From NCBI RefSeq assembly GCF_004006665.1, contig NZ_QOCL01000004.1:158965-222964 (forward strand): a stretch of 64,000 nucleotides of DNA, in the 5' to 3' direction. Position numbers and translations under genes: made by a program. Positions within the stretch are counted from its first letter, which is position 1. Each line of letters opens with the position of its first letter. Below, in pieces: positions 25,239 through 33,934 of this stretch. Source of the stretch: Halobacteriovorax sp. HLS (GTDB lineage Bacteria; Bdellovibrionota; Bacteriovoracia; Bacteriovoracales; Bacteriovoracaceae). Under the pieces are notes generated by a model. It did no database searches. It had not been told where the DNA came from and was given only the letters and a program-made list of their open reading frames with translations.

Positions 25239-25591
25239 TTAATGGAGTCTTTGTTAGAAAGTGTAACGGTAGAGTACTCTTTGTCTAAGGTAAGACAAAC
25301 TGGAGTTTTTTCATTTTGTGAGTTAAATAAAAACTCGTGAGCATTAAAACAATCTTCAAAGCTTAGTGGGTAGATTATTTTTTCTTTAACAGCGACAGTC
25401 GTATTTTCATAGACAACAAGTTGATTAAAAAAACTCTGACAATCTAGAATTACTTTTGGATACTCGAAAACTTTAATTTCGAACATAGAGTCAAACTCTG
25501 TTCTAAGATAACTTCTAACACTGATACTTTCAGTCTTGGCAAAAGAATTACTTGATAAAATAAGTACGAAAAGAAGTGTTAATTTATTCAT
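25229..25591 (-). CDS. Small secreted protein, unknown
   Basis: 120 residues with a signal peptide (LLFVLILSSNSFA). The mature part has four Cys (CQSFF, CFNAH, CLTLD and a final CK), likely two disulfides. No family recognised. Minus-strand TCCGATAA (25598-25605) ends 6 nt before the ATG and resembles a sigma28 -10, again without a Shine-Dalgarno, so a leaderless message is possible. Confidence 0.55.
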   Translation of the reverse strand: MNKLTLLFVLILSSNSFAKTESISVRSYLRTEFDSMFEIKVFEYPKVILDCQSFFNQLVVYENTTVAVKEKIIYPLSFEDCFNAHEFLFNSQNEKTPVCLTLDKEYSTVTLSNKDSINCK

Positions 25592-25614
25592 TCTTCTTTA
25601 TCGGATATTATTTT

Positions 25615-27033
25615 TTAATCTATAGTCTCGTTCTTTGTATTGTCGATAATCCAGTTTAAGAAGTCTAGAGCGAGAGGATTTGACGAAATCTTCTCAAGTC
25701 TATTAATTGTTAAACCTGAATACTGAGCATTTTGAATAGCGCTCCACATATTATCCCAAGATGAGTTTGAGCCAAGAGTACTAGCAGATGTATTTTCACC
25801 TTTGATAGGTATATTATTAGATTTTGATAATTCAGAGATAGCTATAACTAAGGTCTTGGCCCTTGAAGTTAAGTTTCCATCTTGATTCTGATCACTTTTT
25901 TCTAGTCCAGTATATGTAAAATTAAAGCTTTGATATTTCGTGAGCTCTTTTATAGTCGTAAAAGATTTTATTAAGTCCGTGTAAGATAGTGCAGGGTTAG
26001 CATCTAAGTAATTAGTGTCAATTCTTATGAGTCCTGCATTTAGCTCGGCCAATCTGTGTTGCTTACTTATTTCAGGAACATTAGGAACTTTAGTTCCAAT
26101 AGGTTTATTCTTGAAAGGAGAGTCATCTTTGTTAAGTTCCCTAACTGCAGTAGTTACGACTAACTGTACGTGATCTATTAATGATTGATTATACCATTCG
26201 TAAAAATCTTTAGAGTACTGAGAAAGAAGAGTGTTATTTTCCAATAGGACCTTTGATAAAGGTGTTTGAATATTTTCAAATGTTGTAAGTTCATTGCCCC
26301 AGACACTACTTATATTCTCTATAGTCTTATATTTATTCTTTACGAAGTTGATAAATGACTGCTTTGCAAGTTTTGAATGCGCTTGGTTGAGCACAATTTT
26401 TTGATCATCATTACTAAAAGACTTTGGATAGCGTACCTCTCCATTTGGTCCAATTCCTAAGTTAATTTCTTCTATGCTATTAGCAATACTTGAAAAACGA
26501 TCAGCAAATGAGATTATAAAATCCTTGTAATCATTTAATACAATTTGTGTTGCCCAAACAGAAACTGATGAAACAGAAGCATTACCCAATTCATCTAGGT
26601 ACTTTAATGAATTGCTATCCAGAGCTAGCTCTTCGTTATTATATTTAGTCCAGATCCAGCTCGGTACCGAAATATTACAATTTAATTCTAAGCTAGGTTC
26701 ACAACTATGAAATGAAATTGTAGGTATCCATTTAAGACCATTTTTTATAATTAAATTAGAAACCTTTTCATAGTAAGACCAATCAAAATTATTATCGCTC
26801 TTTTCAACAACTCCCCACCAAATCTCAGTAGCTACAGAGTTTACTCCAATCTCTTTCATCTGCTTTAAGCGTTCATCAAATTCAACCCATGATTGATCTT
26901 CAGATGTATCAAAATTATTAATTGCCGAAGTTGCTTTTACAACAGGTGTGAACTTCGCGGCGTTTATGGCCAAGCTTAGAAGCGTAAGGTGAATATAAGC
27001 GATAATTTTTATTACCCTTAATGGTTGTTGCAT
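25615..27033 (-). CDS. Secreted beta-amylase, glycoside hydrolase family 14
   Basis: Releases maltose from the non-reducing ends of alpha-1,4-glucans. 472 residues with an N-terminal signal peptide (about 1-25). Family 14 signatures in order: VATEIWWGVVEKSD, IPTISFHSCEPS, IGPNGEVRYP with catalytic acid Glu199, KVPNVPEISKQHRLAELNAG, and FTYTGLEKSDQN with the catalytic base Glu378. The pair matches Glu186/Glu380 of soybean beta-amylase. Bacterial GH14 is known mainly from Bacillus-type species, so this is a notable occurrence. There is no Shine-Dalgarno before the ATG; TATTAT/TATATT ends 3-6 nt before it. A carbohydrate-binding domain is not seen. Confidence 0.82.
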   Translation of the reverse strand: MQQPLRVIKIIAYIHLTLLSLAINAAKFTPVVKATSAINNFDTSEDQSWVEFDERLKQMKEIGVNSVATEIWWGVVEKSDNNFDWSYYEKVSNLIIKNGLKWIPTISFHSCEPSLELNCNISVPSWIWTKYNNEELALDSNSLKYLDELGNASVSSVSVWATQIVLNDYKDFIISFADRFSSIANSIEEINLGIGPNGEVRYPKSFSNDDQKIVLNQAHSKLAKQSFINFVKNKYKTIENISSVWGNELTTFENIQTPLSKVLLENNTLLSQYSKDFYEWYNQSLIDHVQLVVTTAVRELNKDDSPFKNKPIGTKVPNVPEISKQHRLAELNAGLIRIDTNYLDANPALSYTDLIKSFTTIKELTKYQSFNFTYTGLEKSDQNQDGNLTSRAKTLVIAISELSKSNNIPIKGENTSASTLGSNSSWDNMWSAIQNAQYSGLTINRLEKISSNPLALDFLNWIIDNTKNETID

Positions 27034-27105
27034 GGCAATATAATATCAGAATTAGAAATACAATCTAGTGGATTGTAGAAAATACAATAGTCTAACTATT
27101 TGATT

Positions 27106-27909
27106 TCATATGGAAAATAAGGACTTAGAGCTTTGATAACAACTCTTTAATACTGTTTCTAGCTCAATATCTTTAGTTTGAGCAACAAACTCTGCAATAA
27201 ATGGAAGGTAGTAAGGAGCATTCTCTTTACCCCTGTAGGGAACGGGAGTAAGAAAGGGTGCATCGGTTTCAAGTAGAACTCTTTCAATAGGACAGATCTC
27301 CAGAACGTCCCTTACGTTCTGGGCAGTCTTAAAAGTTATAATTCCGTTAAAGCCCAAGTGAAAACCTAAATCAAGGGCAACTCTAGCAAGCTCAATTGAA
27401 GAGGTGAAGCTATGAATAACTCCTTTTTTCTTAAGGCGAGGGGCCATGTCACTGAGAATTTCAATGGTGTCTTCATCGGCATCTCTAGTATGAATTACTA
27501 CAGGTAAATCCTTTTCTATAGCGATTTCTAATTGTTCTTTAAATGCTTCGATCTGAATTTCTCTTGGAGATTTGTTATAGTAGTAATCAAGCCCAATTTC
27601 TCCAACAGCTACAACTTTCTCAAATGAAAGATTCTCAAGAATCTGCTGTCTTACTTGCTGATTCCACAATCTTGCTTCATGAGGATGTATGCCTTGAGTA
27701 CAATAGATATTTTCATGTTTTGTACTAAGATCAATCACAGTGTCTAAGTTATTAGGAGAGACGGATATAGTGATAATTTTTTCTATGCCATGTTTGAAAG
27801 AAACGTCGAGAGTTTCTTGAAGTTCCTTATCTTTGAGATAGTCTAAATGACAGTGAGTCTCAATGATAGGAAAGTCAAATATTGGAATCTCTCTACGTTT
27901 CTTACTCAT
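27106..27909 (-). CDS. tatD: TatD-family metal-dependent hydrolase/DNase
   Basis: 267-residue TIM-barrel amidohydrolase with all TatD metal ligands: ETHCHLD (HxH), GEIGLDYYYNKSP (Glu), VIHTRDAD (His), HSFTSS (His) and LETDAPFLTP (Asp). Known members are 3'-5' exonucleases. Usual length for the family. It is the last gene of a run that includes VKOR-DsbA, yfiH and rluD, 4 bp after VKOR-DsbA. Confidence 0.9.
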   Translation of the reverse strand: MSKKRREIPIFDFPIIETHCHLDYLKDKELQETLDVSFKHGIEKIITISVSPNNLDTVIDLSTKHENIYCTQGIHPHEARLWNQQVRQQILENLSFEKVVAVGEIGLDYYYNKSPREIQIEAFKEQLEIAIEKDLPVVIHTRDADEDTIEILSDMAPRLKKKGVIHSFTSSIELARVALDLGFHLGFNGIITFKTAQNVRDVLEICPIERVLLETDAPFLTPVPYRGKENAPYYLPFIAEFVAQTKDIELETVLKSCYQSSKSLFSI

Positions 27910-27912
27910 TTA

Positions 27913-29061
27913 TTATTTTCCAGATTTCTTTAAGATATCATCTAGAATTATGTAAAGTTGGCTTAGTGGAAGTACACCTTCAATCTTAACTCCATTTACT
28001 AACATTGTTGGCGTCGACCTAATATTAAAAGGAGAAGAAGCCGCTATAATATCTTGTACAGATTTCTTCGTTTCTGCGCTTTGCATACACTCTAAAACGC
28101 CTTCTTTCTTTGCGTAACTTTGAAGCCAATCTAGTGTAAGGGATTCTTGGTTATTAAAGATATCATCGTGTACCTTAGCAAATTTAGTTGGTAAACAGCT
28201 CGCTAGGTAAGCTCCTTGGCAAGCAAGAGTATGTAGTGGCCTTTGCATTGACGGGTTACAATTATGGTCTAGAGGATAGAACATATATTGAATATTAATC
28301 TTACCCTTATACTTGTTAATTATTTGATGAGTGTTATTCGATAATGCTTTACATGCAGGACACTGAAAATCAGAGAAGAATGTAATTTGTAGTGGAGCAT
28401 CTGAGAAATTTTCAGAGGCTGAAACAATACGAAACTTTGAGTCTTCTGCTGGGTTTCCTAAATTAGGTAATCCCCAATACTGCTTTAAAAGGCTGTCTGC
28501 GATTTTTGAGTTGTAGCTCTCTTTGTCACTTACATTCTTATAAAGAAGTCCCGAGCTTATTAAAGCAACTACAGCATAAATTCCTATGGTCTTAGGGTCA
28601 ATTCCTTTGTGAGAACTAAACTTGAAAAATAGGAAAGCTGCTAACCAAGAAAGAATGTAATAAATCGTACACATTGGGCATAGGCCGCCAAGTGCGATCA
28701 ATGAGTATAGAAATAGAACAAAGCATCCAATAGCATTCACAAGGAGTATTAAGTGGTTTGTTTTTTCGGTTTCTTCATTTTTAAATAGAAAACCTGCGAA
28801 AATAAAAACACCCATCAGTATACCAAACAAAGAGATTGGAACACCTGCAATATTCGATAGAGGAGAGTTTGTCGTAGTATCACAATTAAAGAAGGAGTTA
28901 ATATTACAAATACCTGATGCTTCAGTGATACTCGTTGGAAACTTTACTTGAAAGTAGTGATTCGTTAAGTAAATTGAGACTGCAATCATAGCTGTTGCAA
29001 TTACTCCCATAAGTATCTGCATATTAAATGAGCTGTCTTTGTAAAAGGACTTCTTATCCAC
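27913..29061 (-). CDS. VKOR-DsbA fusion, disulfide bond formation enzyme
   Basis: One 382-residue protein joins an electron-recycling and an oxidising unit for periplasmic disulfide formation. The N-terminal half has five membrane helices and VKOR motifs: CNINSFFNCDTT, SNIAGVPISLFGI and the quinone-side LCPMC. The C-terminal half (about 200-380) is a DsbA-type thioredoxin domain with FFSDFQCPACK and STPTMLVNG (cis-Pro). Start is GTG with AGGAG upstream. It replaces the usual DsbA/DsbB pair and would serve the many Cys-containing exported proteins in this window. Confidence 0.9.
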   Translation of the reverse strand: MDKKSFYKDSSFNMQILMGVIATAMIAVSIYLTNHYFQVKFPTSITEASGICNINSFFNCDTTTNSPLSNIAGVPISLFGILMGVFIFAGFLFKNEETEKTNHLILLVNAIGCFVLFLYSLIALGGLCPMCTIYYILSWLAAFLFFKFSSHKGIDPKTIGIYAVVALISSGLLYKNVSDKESYNSKIADSLLKQYWGLPNLGNPAEDSKFRIVSASENFSDAPLQITFFSDFQCPACKALSNNTHQIINKYKGKINIQYMFYPLDHNCNPSMQRPLHTLACQGAYLASCLPTKFAKVHDDIFNNQESLTLDWLQSYAKKEGVLECMQSAETKKSVQDIIAASSPFNIRSTPTMLVNGVKIEGVLPLSQLYIILDDILKKSGK

Positions 29062-29070
29062 GTTTATCTC

Positions 29071-29658
29071 CTAATTATATTTTAAAATATTCCAATTTCT
29101 TTGCAATAAATCGCCTCTTCGATAACTATGAAAATCTTCATTAGTGAAAGTGTCGAGAGCGCTGTCTTCTATTATAATGCCATGATAGTTTGAACTCAAT
29201 TGTTCTTGGGCCATGGCGAGCATATTAAAATGAATTTTGCCTTGTCTATCTAAGAAATGAGTAGATTTAGGAAAATTTTGTTTAAAGTCTTCTCCAACCT
29301 CGTACTGTTCTACTCGGATATGAGGGCCTATAAATGCATATTGAGGCTTAAGTTCTTTGAGACGATCTTGCAGAAGTATTTCACTTTGAAGTCCTCTCCA
29401 ACCAGCGTGAACAAGTGCGAATTCGTGATCTCCAATGAGAACTATTGGTAAGCAATCAGCGGTTCTAATTGCTAAAATATCATTCTTATTGTTTGAGATA
29501 ATGGCGTCAGCATTATTTTTAGAAGACTCATCACTATAATGATAAATTCCATTTGAGTGAACTTGATCTACGCAAATTAAATCTAGGTCAGTAGGTCTAT
29601 CGTTCCATACTTCATATGTGAATCCAGCAATATTTTTTGAAAAAGTTTTCTTTGGCAT
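29071..29658 (-). CDS. YfiH-type purine nucleoside/polyphenol oxidase family protein
   Basis: 195 residues of the YfiH/LACC1 family (formerly multicopper polyphenol oxidase). Conserved metal-site motifs CVDQVHSNG, IRTADCLPIV and LVHAGWRGL are present. It is shorter than the usual about 240 residues, missing part of the N-terminal lobe. Family members act on purine nucleosides in biochemical work; the role here is inferred. Start overlaps the rluD stop (TAATG). Confidence 0.85.
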   Translation of the reverse strand: MPKKTFSKNIAGFTYEVWNDRPTDLDLICVDQVHSNGIYHYSDESSKNNADAIISNNKNDILAIRTADCLPIVLIGDHEFALVHAGWRGLQSEILLQDRLKELKPQYAFIGPHIRVEQYEVGEDFKQNFPKSTHFLDRQGKIHFNMLAMAQEQLSSNYHGIIIEDSALDTFTNEDFHSYRRGDLLQRNWNILKYN

Positions 29659-30641
29659 TATTCTAACCTCAAACCTTCTAAAACCTTTTGAAAGATTTCA
29701 GGAGGAGGTGTTTCAAATAACATTTTCTCTTTAGTTATTGGGTGAACAAAACCAAGAAGTTTTGCATGTAGAAATGGAAATTCATAGTTACCAATAATAG
29801 CAGCGATATTTTTTCCAACTCTTTGCAGATTTTCTTTAGGATTACTATACAGAGGATCGCACATTATAGGGCGATTAAGTAGCTGACTTAGGTGAACCCT
29901 TATCTGATGAGTTCTACCTGTCTCTAGAGTCATTTCAAGGTGAGCAACTTTAGAAAATTGTGTTATAACTTTGTAGTAGGTAATGGCATTCTTTCCATCT
30001 TTAGATTCAATGGACATTTTTAATCTATTTTGAGGATGTCTACCAATCGTTGATTTTAATACTCCAGACTCATCAAATTTTTTTCCCATGGCCACACATT
30101 CATATTTTCTTTCAATATCGTGTGTAGAAAAAAGTTTAACTAGGCCTTCATGAGTTTTCTGATTCTTTGCTACAACCATTACACCGGAAGTTCCTTTATC
30201 AAGACGATGGACTATACCAGGCCTTTTTTGATCACCGACGCCTTGTAGGTCTTTGCAATGATGTAGAATTGCATTAACTAAAGTTCCTGTATAATTACCT
30301 GGTGCTGGATGAACTACCATACCTGCGGCTTTATTTATAATGATTAAGTGCTCATCTTCAAAGAGTATTTCGATAGGTATATCTTCTGGTTGAGCGTCTG
30401 CTGAGCGTGGAGTAGGGATAATAACAGTTAGTTCACAACCTACTTCAGGAAACTTCTTAAGCTCAATTTTTTTCTTATTATTTTTAGCTGTTATGAGACC
30501 TTGCTCAAAAATCATTTTGATATATGATCTACTTTGATCTTTCAGCTTTGAAGCAAGGTATTGATCTAAACGTTTAAACTCGTTCTTGTCCTGCTCTGTG
30601 ATAACAAAAGTAAATTTCTCCCCATCATCACCAGCAGTCAC
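29658..30641 (-). CDS. rluD: 23S rRNA pseudouridine synthase, RluD type
   Basis: Isomerises uridines in helix 69 of 23S rRNA, if truly RluD. 327 residues with an N-terminal S4 RNA-binding domain (about 17-75) and catalytic domain. Catalytic Asp in GIVHRLDKGTSGVMV, then LETGRTHQIRVHL. GTG start at 30641 with AAAGG 6 nt upstream. Genetic order rluD-yfiH is the same as in many proteobacteria. Confidence 0.9.
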   Translation of the reverse strand: MTAGDDGEKFTFVITEQDKNEFKRLDQYLASKLKDQSRSYIKMIFEQGLITAKNNKKKIELKKFPEVGCELTVIIPTPRSADAQPEDIPIEILFEDEHLIIINKAAGMVVHPAPGNYTGTLVNAILHHCKDLQGVGDQKRPGIVHRLDKGTSGVMVVAKNQKTHEGLVKLFSTHDIERKYECVAMGKKFDESGVLKSTIGRHPQNRLKMSIESKDGKNAITYYKVITQFSKVAHLEMTLETGRTHQIRVHLSQLLNRPIMCDPLYSNPKENLQRVGKNIAAIIGNYEFPFLHAKLLGFVHPITKEKMLFETPPPEIFQKVLEGLRLE

Positions 30642-30643
30642 TA

Positions 30644-31324
30644 CTAACCTTTGAGTTCTTTAATTCTATTAAGATATGATGTTGCTATAATATCAGGATT
30701 TAGCTTTAAACATTTAGCATATTGAAAAACGAATCCTCTTACATAAACAAGGGCCGGAAGCTTATTTATAGCTTCATCTTCAATATACTTTAAATAAGTC
30801 TTAGATACTTTTGTCATCTCTGCCATTCTAATAATATCTACTTTCTTATACTCTCTAATCTCTCTTAAGAATTCTCCCGTGAACTCAGTCGCTTGAGAAA
30901 TTTTCTCTTCCATCTCTGGATTTTCTTCATAGGCAAGAGAATATTTCTTTGTCGCAACTATCTTAGTCATACTTTCACCAGAAGGCTTCTCGCTAGTTCC
31001 AAGCGCCTTGTCTAGTTTAGAATCAGCAGAGTCCGATCTTTGATTGAGAACAGTAGATGTGTTTGGAGTATAGTAATTAAAATCTTTATTGAGACCTCTT
31101 GCTTCATCATATTGCTGTCTCTTCATTGGATCACTAATAATACTATAAGCTTCTTCTATAAGATTAAGAATTTGGTCACACTCATCCTTTGTCATAATAG
31201 AGTAGAGTGCTAATGAATCTTGTGAGTAAGCATTCTTTGCTCTGATATATCCTTGTTGGATATCTTCCTGATTTGCTTGATTTGAGATTTCAAGTACATC
31301 GTAGTAATTCTTTGACTTTTCCAA
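30644..31324 (-). CDS. Degenerate J-domain fused to RodZ-like helix-turn-helix
   Basis: 226 residues. Residues 5-78 follow the J-domain pattern (YYDVLEISNQANQEDI, AYSIISDPMKRQQYDEARG), but the HPD tripeptide between helices II and III is absent; the region reads AKNAYSQDSLALYS. It should therefore not stimulate DnaK. Residues about 150-222 resemble the HTH of RodZ-type proteins (FLREIREYKKVDIIRMAEMT, SKTYLKYIEDE, LPALVYVRGFVFQYAK). Start codon is TTG at 31324 with AAAAGG 7 nt upstream. It lies between the MinD-like ATPase and rluD. A DNA-binding or localisation adaptor is likely. Confidence 0.75.
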   Translation of the reverse strand: MEKSKNYYDVLEISNQANQEDIQQGYIRAKNAYSQDSLALYSIMTKDECDQILNLIEEAYSIISDPMKRQQYDEARGLNKDFNYYTPNTSTVLNQRSDSADSKLDKALGTSEKPSGESMTKIVATKKYSLAYEENPEMEEKISQATEFTGEFLREIREYKKVDIIRMAEMTKVSKTYLKYIEDEAINKLPALVYVRGFVFQYAKCLKLNPDIIATSYLNRIKELKG

Positions 31325-31335
31325 ATTATAACCTT

Positions 31336-32274
31336 TTAAGAAATATTTAATAATCTATGAACAATTTTATCGAAGTTATTTACAAGTGTAGAGTTTGGAA
31401 ATTCCATTAGTAATGGACGCCTTCTTTTTACACTTTGCCAGACTGTTGCATCGTAATCTAAAAAACCAACGTAATCGAGATTGATACCAAAGTATTTACG
31501 GCAAATGATTTTCATAGAAAATCCAATGTCTATATCTGCTTGTGTTCTGACTTGATTGATAATGAGTTTTGGGGATAGCTTCTCTATCTCCATCTTCAAT
31601 TTATGTCCCATCTCAGGATTTATCTCAATTACTCTCGCAATGAGATCTGCAGGAGTTGAGTTTTGAGAGATCTTTGCATTCATGGCCTGGTCAATTAGAG
31701 GGCCAATTTCAAGTAAGTCTTCCACCATATTTAGCTTTCTATGATAAACACTTTTAATAAATCGGTACGTGTTTTCTATACTAGTCGGCTCAGGAAGTGC
31801 AGTAAGAATACCTTGATCTGCTGATATAAAGAAATCAAGAGTGTTGAATGTCGTTCCCGCCCCTAAATCAAATAGTACATAATCAGCATCTAGCTCAGTC
31901 ATTTTACTTATGATCTTTGCTTTTTGCATCTGCTTAAGGTTAGCTATTCCAATATCATCCTGAGCACCACTTATGATGGAAAGGTTTTCAATTGGAGTAG
32001 ATGTTAGAAGTTCATTTAAAGTTCTAACTTTCTTTGTAAGATAATCTGATAATGTTTTATCAGGAATAGGTACGCCTAGGCATGTATGTAGATTTGCTCC
32101 ACCTAGATCAAGATCGATGGTTACAACTTTGTAACCCATTAAGGCGAGGCAGATAGATAAGTTGGCCGTAACCAAACTTTTTCCAACGCCACCTTTTCCG
32201 CCTCCAATCGCCCAGATTTTTGTCTTTCGCGTAGAGTCTATTTTACTATGTAAGTCTTCAGTTGTGTTTTGCAT
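31336..32274 (-). CDS. MinD/FlhG-like P-loop ATPase
   Basis: 312 residues of the ParA/MinD deviant Walker superfamily: GGGKGGVGKSLVTANLS (deviant Walker A with two Lys), VVTIDLDLGGANLHTCLG (Walker A' region) and YVLFDLGAGT (Walker B). FlhG-type proteins share the DLDLGGANLHTCLG phrase and control flagellar number or polar protein placement. It lacks a clear C-terminal membrane-targeting helix. It leads the operon that continues with the J-HTH protein 11 bp downstream. Confidence 0.85.
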   Translation of the reverse strand: MQNTTEDLHSKIDSTRKTKIWAIGGGKGGVGKSLVTANLSICLALMGYKVVTIDLDLGGANLHTCLGVPIPDKTLSDYLTKKVRTLNELLTSTPIENLSIISGAQDDIGIANLKQMQKAKIISKMTELDADYVLFDLGAGTTFNTLDFFISADQGILTALPEPTSIENTYRFIKSVYHRKLNMVEDLLEIGPLIDQAMNAKISQNSTPADLIARVIEINPEMGHKLKMEIEKLSPKLIINQVRTQADIDIGFSMKIICRKYFGINLDYVGFLDYDATVWQSVKRRRPLLMEFPNSTLVNNFDKIVHRLLNIS

Positions 32275-32445
32275 AATATTTTCTGTCCCTAAAAATATAA
32301 TTTATTATATGTAAGAAATATCAATATGTAAGGGGTTAAGTTAGTAAAATGTGGATAAAAACAACTTTAGTTGAATAATTTGCTCAACTATGGACTACTT
32401 AGAGTGGCTAAGCTAGACTCTGCTTCGAAATTCAGGGGGTCATAA

Positions 32446-33096
32446 ATGAGTACTGAAATAGAAAACCAAACATTTGCACTTAGAAGTGATTTACATATTG
32501 TTAGAAAGATATGGCACATGGGTACAGGCTGTATTGGACTCTTTGCTTACTCTCACTTTGACTTAAGTGCTAAGACTATGTCTTGGGGGCTTTTGACTTT
32601 GGCCATCGTAGCAATTCTTGTCGAAATCACCAGACTTAAAGTTTCTGCTGTTAATCGTGTTGTATTAAAATTAATGAAGCCTTTTTTAAGAGACTCTGAA
32701 AAGAATTCTATGAGTGGCTTTCCATTCTACGCACTAGGCGTTGCACTTTCATTTTTATTATTTGATGAAAAGATTGCAGTTCTCTCTTCGCTCTTTCTTA
32801 TTTTTGCTGATCCAATATGCTCATTCTTTGGGGTTCTTTATGGTAAAGATAAGATTTTTGGAAACAAATCCATGCAAGGGGCGATGGCCGGATTTATCAT
32901 TTGCTATGCTATTACTTTTCTCTATGGAGGCTACTATTACCAACCAGGATTGGAGTTATTAGTTTTTAGTATAATAGTTGGTCTTGTTGGCGCAGTCTCT
33001 GAGCTTTGCAGTGTCTTTATCGATGATAATCTTTCTATTCCAGTTGTTTCGGGATTGGGAATAACTCTTGTAAATAATCTCATTCCGATTCTTTAG
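32446..33096 (+). CDS. Membrane lipid/polyprenol kinase, SEC59/DGK1-VTE5 family
   Basis: 216 residues with about six membrane segments. The N-terminal RKIWHMGTGCIGLF and central FADPICSFFGVLYGKDKIFG followed by KSMQGAMAGF match the CTP-dependent dolichol/phytol/diacylglycerol kinase family. The substrate is not determined by sequence. AGGGGG precedes the ATG. Its last 4 bp overlap the convergent LON-domain gene. Confidence 0.75.
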   Translation: MSTEIENQTFALRSDLHIVRKIWHMGTGCIGLFAYSHFDLSAKTMSWGLLTLAIVAILVEITRLKVSAVNRVVLKLMKPFLRDSEKNSMSGFPFYALGVALSFLLFDEKIAVLSSLFLIFADPICSFFGVLYGKDKIFGNKSMQGAMAGFIICYAITFLYGGYYYQPGLELLVFSIIVGLVGAVSELCSVFIDDNLSIPVVSGLGITLVNNLIPIL

Positions 33097-33773
33097 TGGG
33101 CCACTCTGGAGGTCTTTTCGATCTCCTCATAGCACTTTATAGCGTCTACAACTATTGGTCGCTCTGAAAATTGATGAGGATTGTTAAATAAAGAACTTAA
33201 TAGTTGTATTCTTTCAAACATCGAATTATTTTCAAGAAGAAGTTGTCTTAGGTCTGGATCATGAACAAGAAACATGCAGATATAATCTACAACATGATAA
33301 ATAGAACTTAACGACTTACTAAATGACTCTCTTTCGAAGGAGTCAGGCACACTTTCAAGTAACCAGTTGTCTAGTAGAGTTTTTAGGTTCTCTATTTGAG
33401 GACCATGGAATTTTTCAGATTCTACTTTATCCGCAAAGAGTTCTGCTTGATAAATTAGGTAAGGAAGATTTTGTTCAACGTTTACAAGTCTAACTTTTCT
33501 AGTTCCCTTGATTAGTATTTTTAAAGTTCCATCTTCAGTTTCATTTAAAATTATTGGAGTTCCTGCACCACATATTTTTGATGGGCTATAGCGACCTTTC
33601 ATATTCAAATGTTCTAGATTAAGGGCCTTGCTAATAGCGACCTCTTTACCATTTTCTACACAGTCTTTAATCATCTGTGCATACACGGGCTCCACGATGT
33701 AGACTGGTAATGATGTGTAAGGAAAGAACACAACATTAGGAATGGGAAGTACGGCTATTTGAAATGTTTCCAT
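33093..33773 (-). CDS. Standalone LON substrate-binding domain protein
   Basis: 226 residues corresponding to the N-terminal substrate-binding domain of Lon protease, without the ATPase or protease parts: AVLPIPNVVFFPYTSLPVYI, ICGAGTPIILNETEDG and ILIKGTRKVRLV. Such proteins are widespread; their role is probably substrate or adaptor binding. No Shine-Dalgarno is visible; TAAAAT ends 5 nt before the ATG, so a leaderless transcript is possible. Confidence 0.82.
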   Translation of the reverse strand: METFQIAVLPIPNVVFFPYTSLPVYIVEPVYAQMIKDCVENGKEVAISKALNLEHLNMKGRYSPSKICGAGTPIILNETEDGTLKILIKGTRKVRLVNVEQNLPYLIYQAELFADKVESEKFHGPQIENLKTLLDNWLLESVPDSFERESFSKSLSSIYHVVDYICMFLVHDPDLRQLLLENNSMFERIQLLSSLFNNPHQFSERPIVVDAIKCYEEIEKTSRVAH

Positions 33774-33884
33774 ACGTTATTTTAGCAGTAGAAGATGAAT
33801 AGAAAGTTAGAAATTTTACCATTATGTGATTACAGTGCTTTAATGGCTTATTCTCTATATTTCTTAGGTAGAAGAATCGACTAG

Positions 33885-33913
33885 GTGACAAGAATCTATG
33901 TTTTTTATAGAAT
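33885..33913 (+). promoter_or_regulatory. Sigma70 promoter of manA
   Basis: GTGACA (33885-33890), a 17-bp spacer and TAGAAT (33908-33913), each one base from consensus, about 21 bp before the start codon. Confidence 0.6.
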
Positions 33914-33934
33914 GTAATTTTAAGAGGTTATAAA

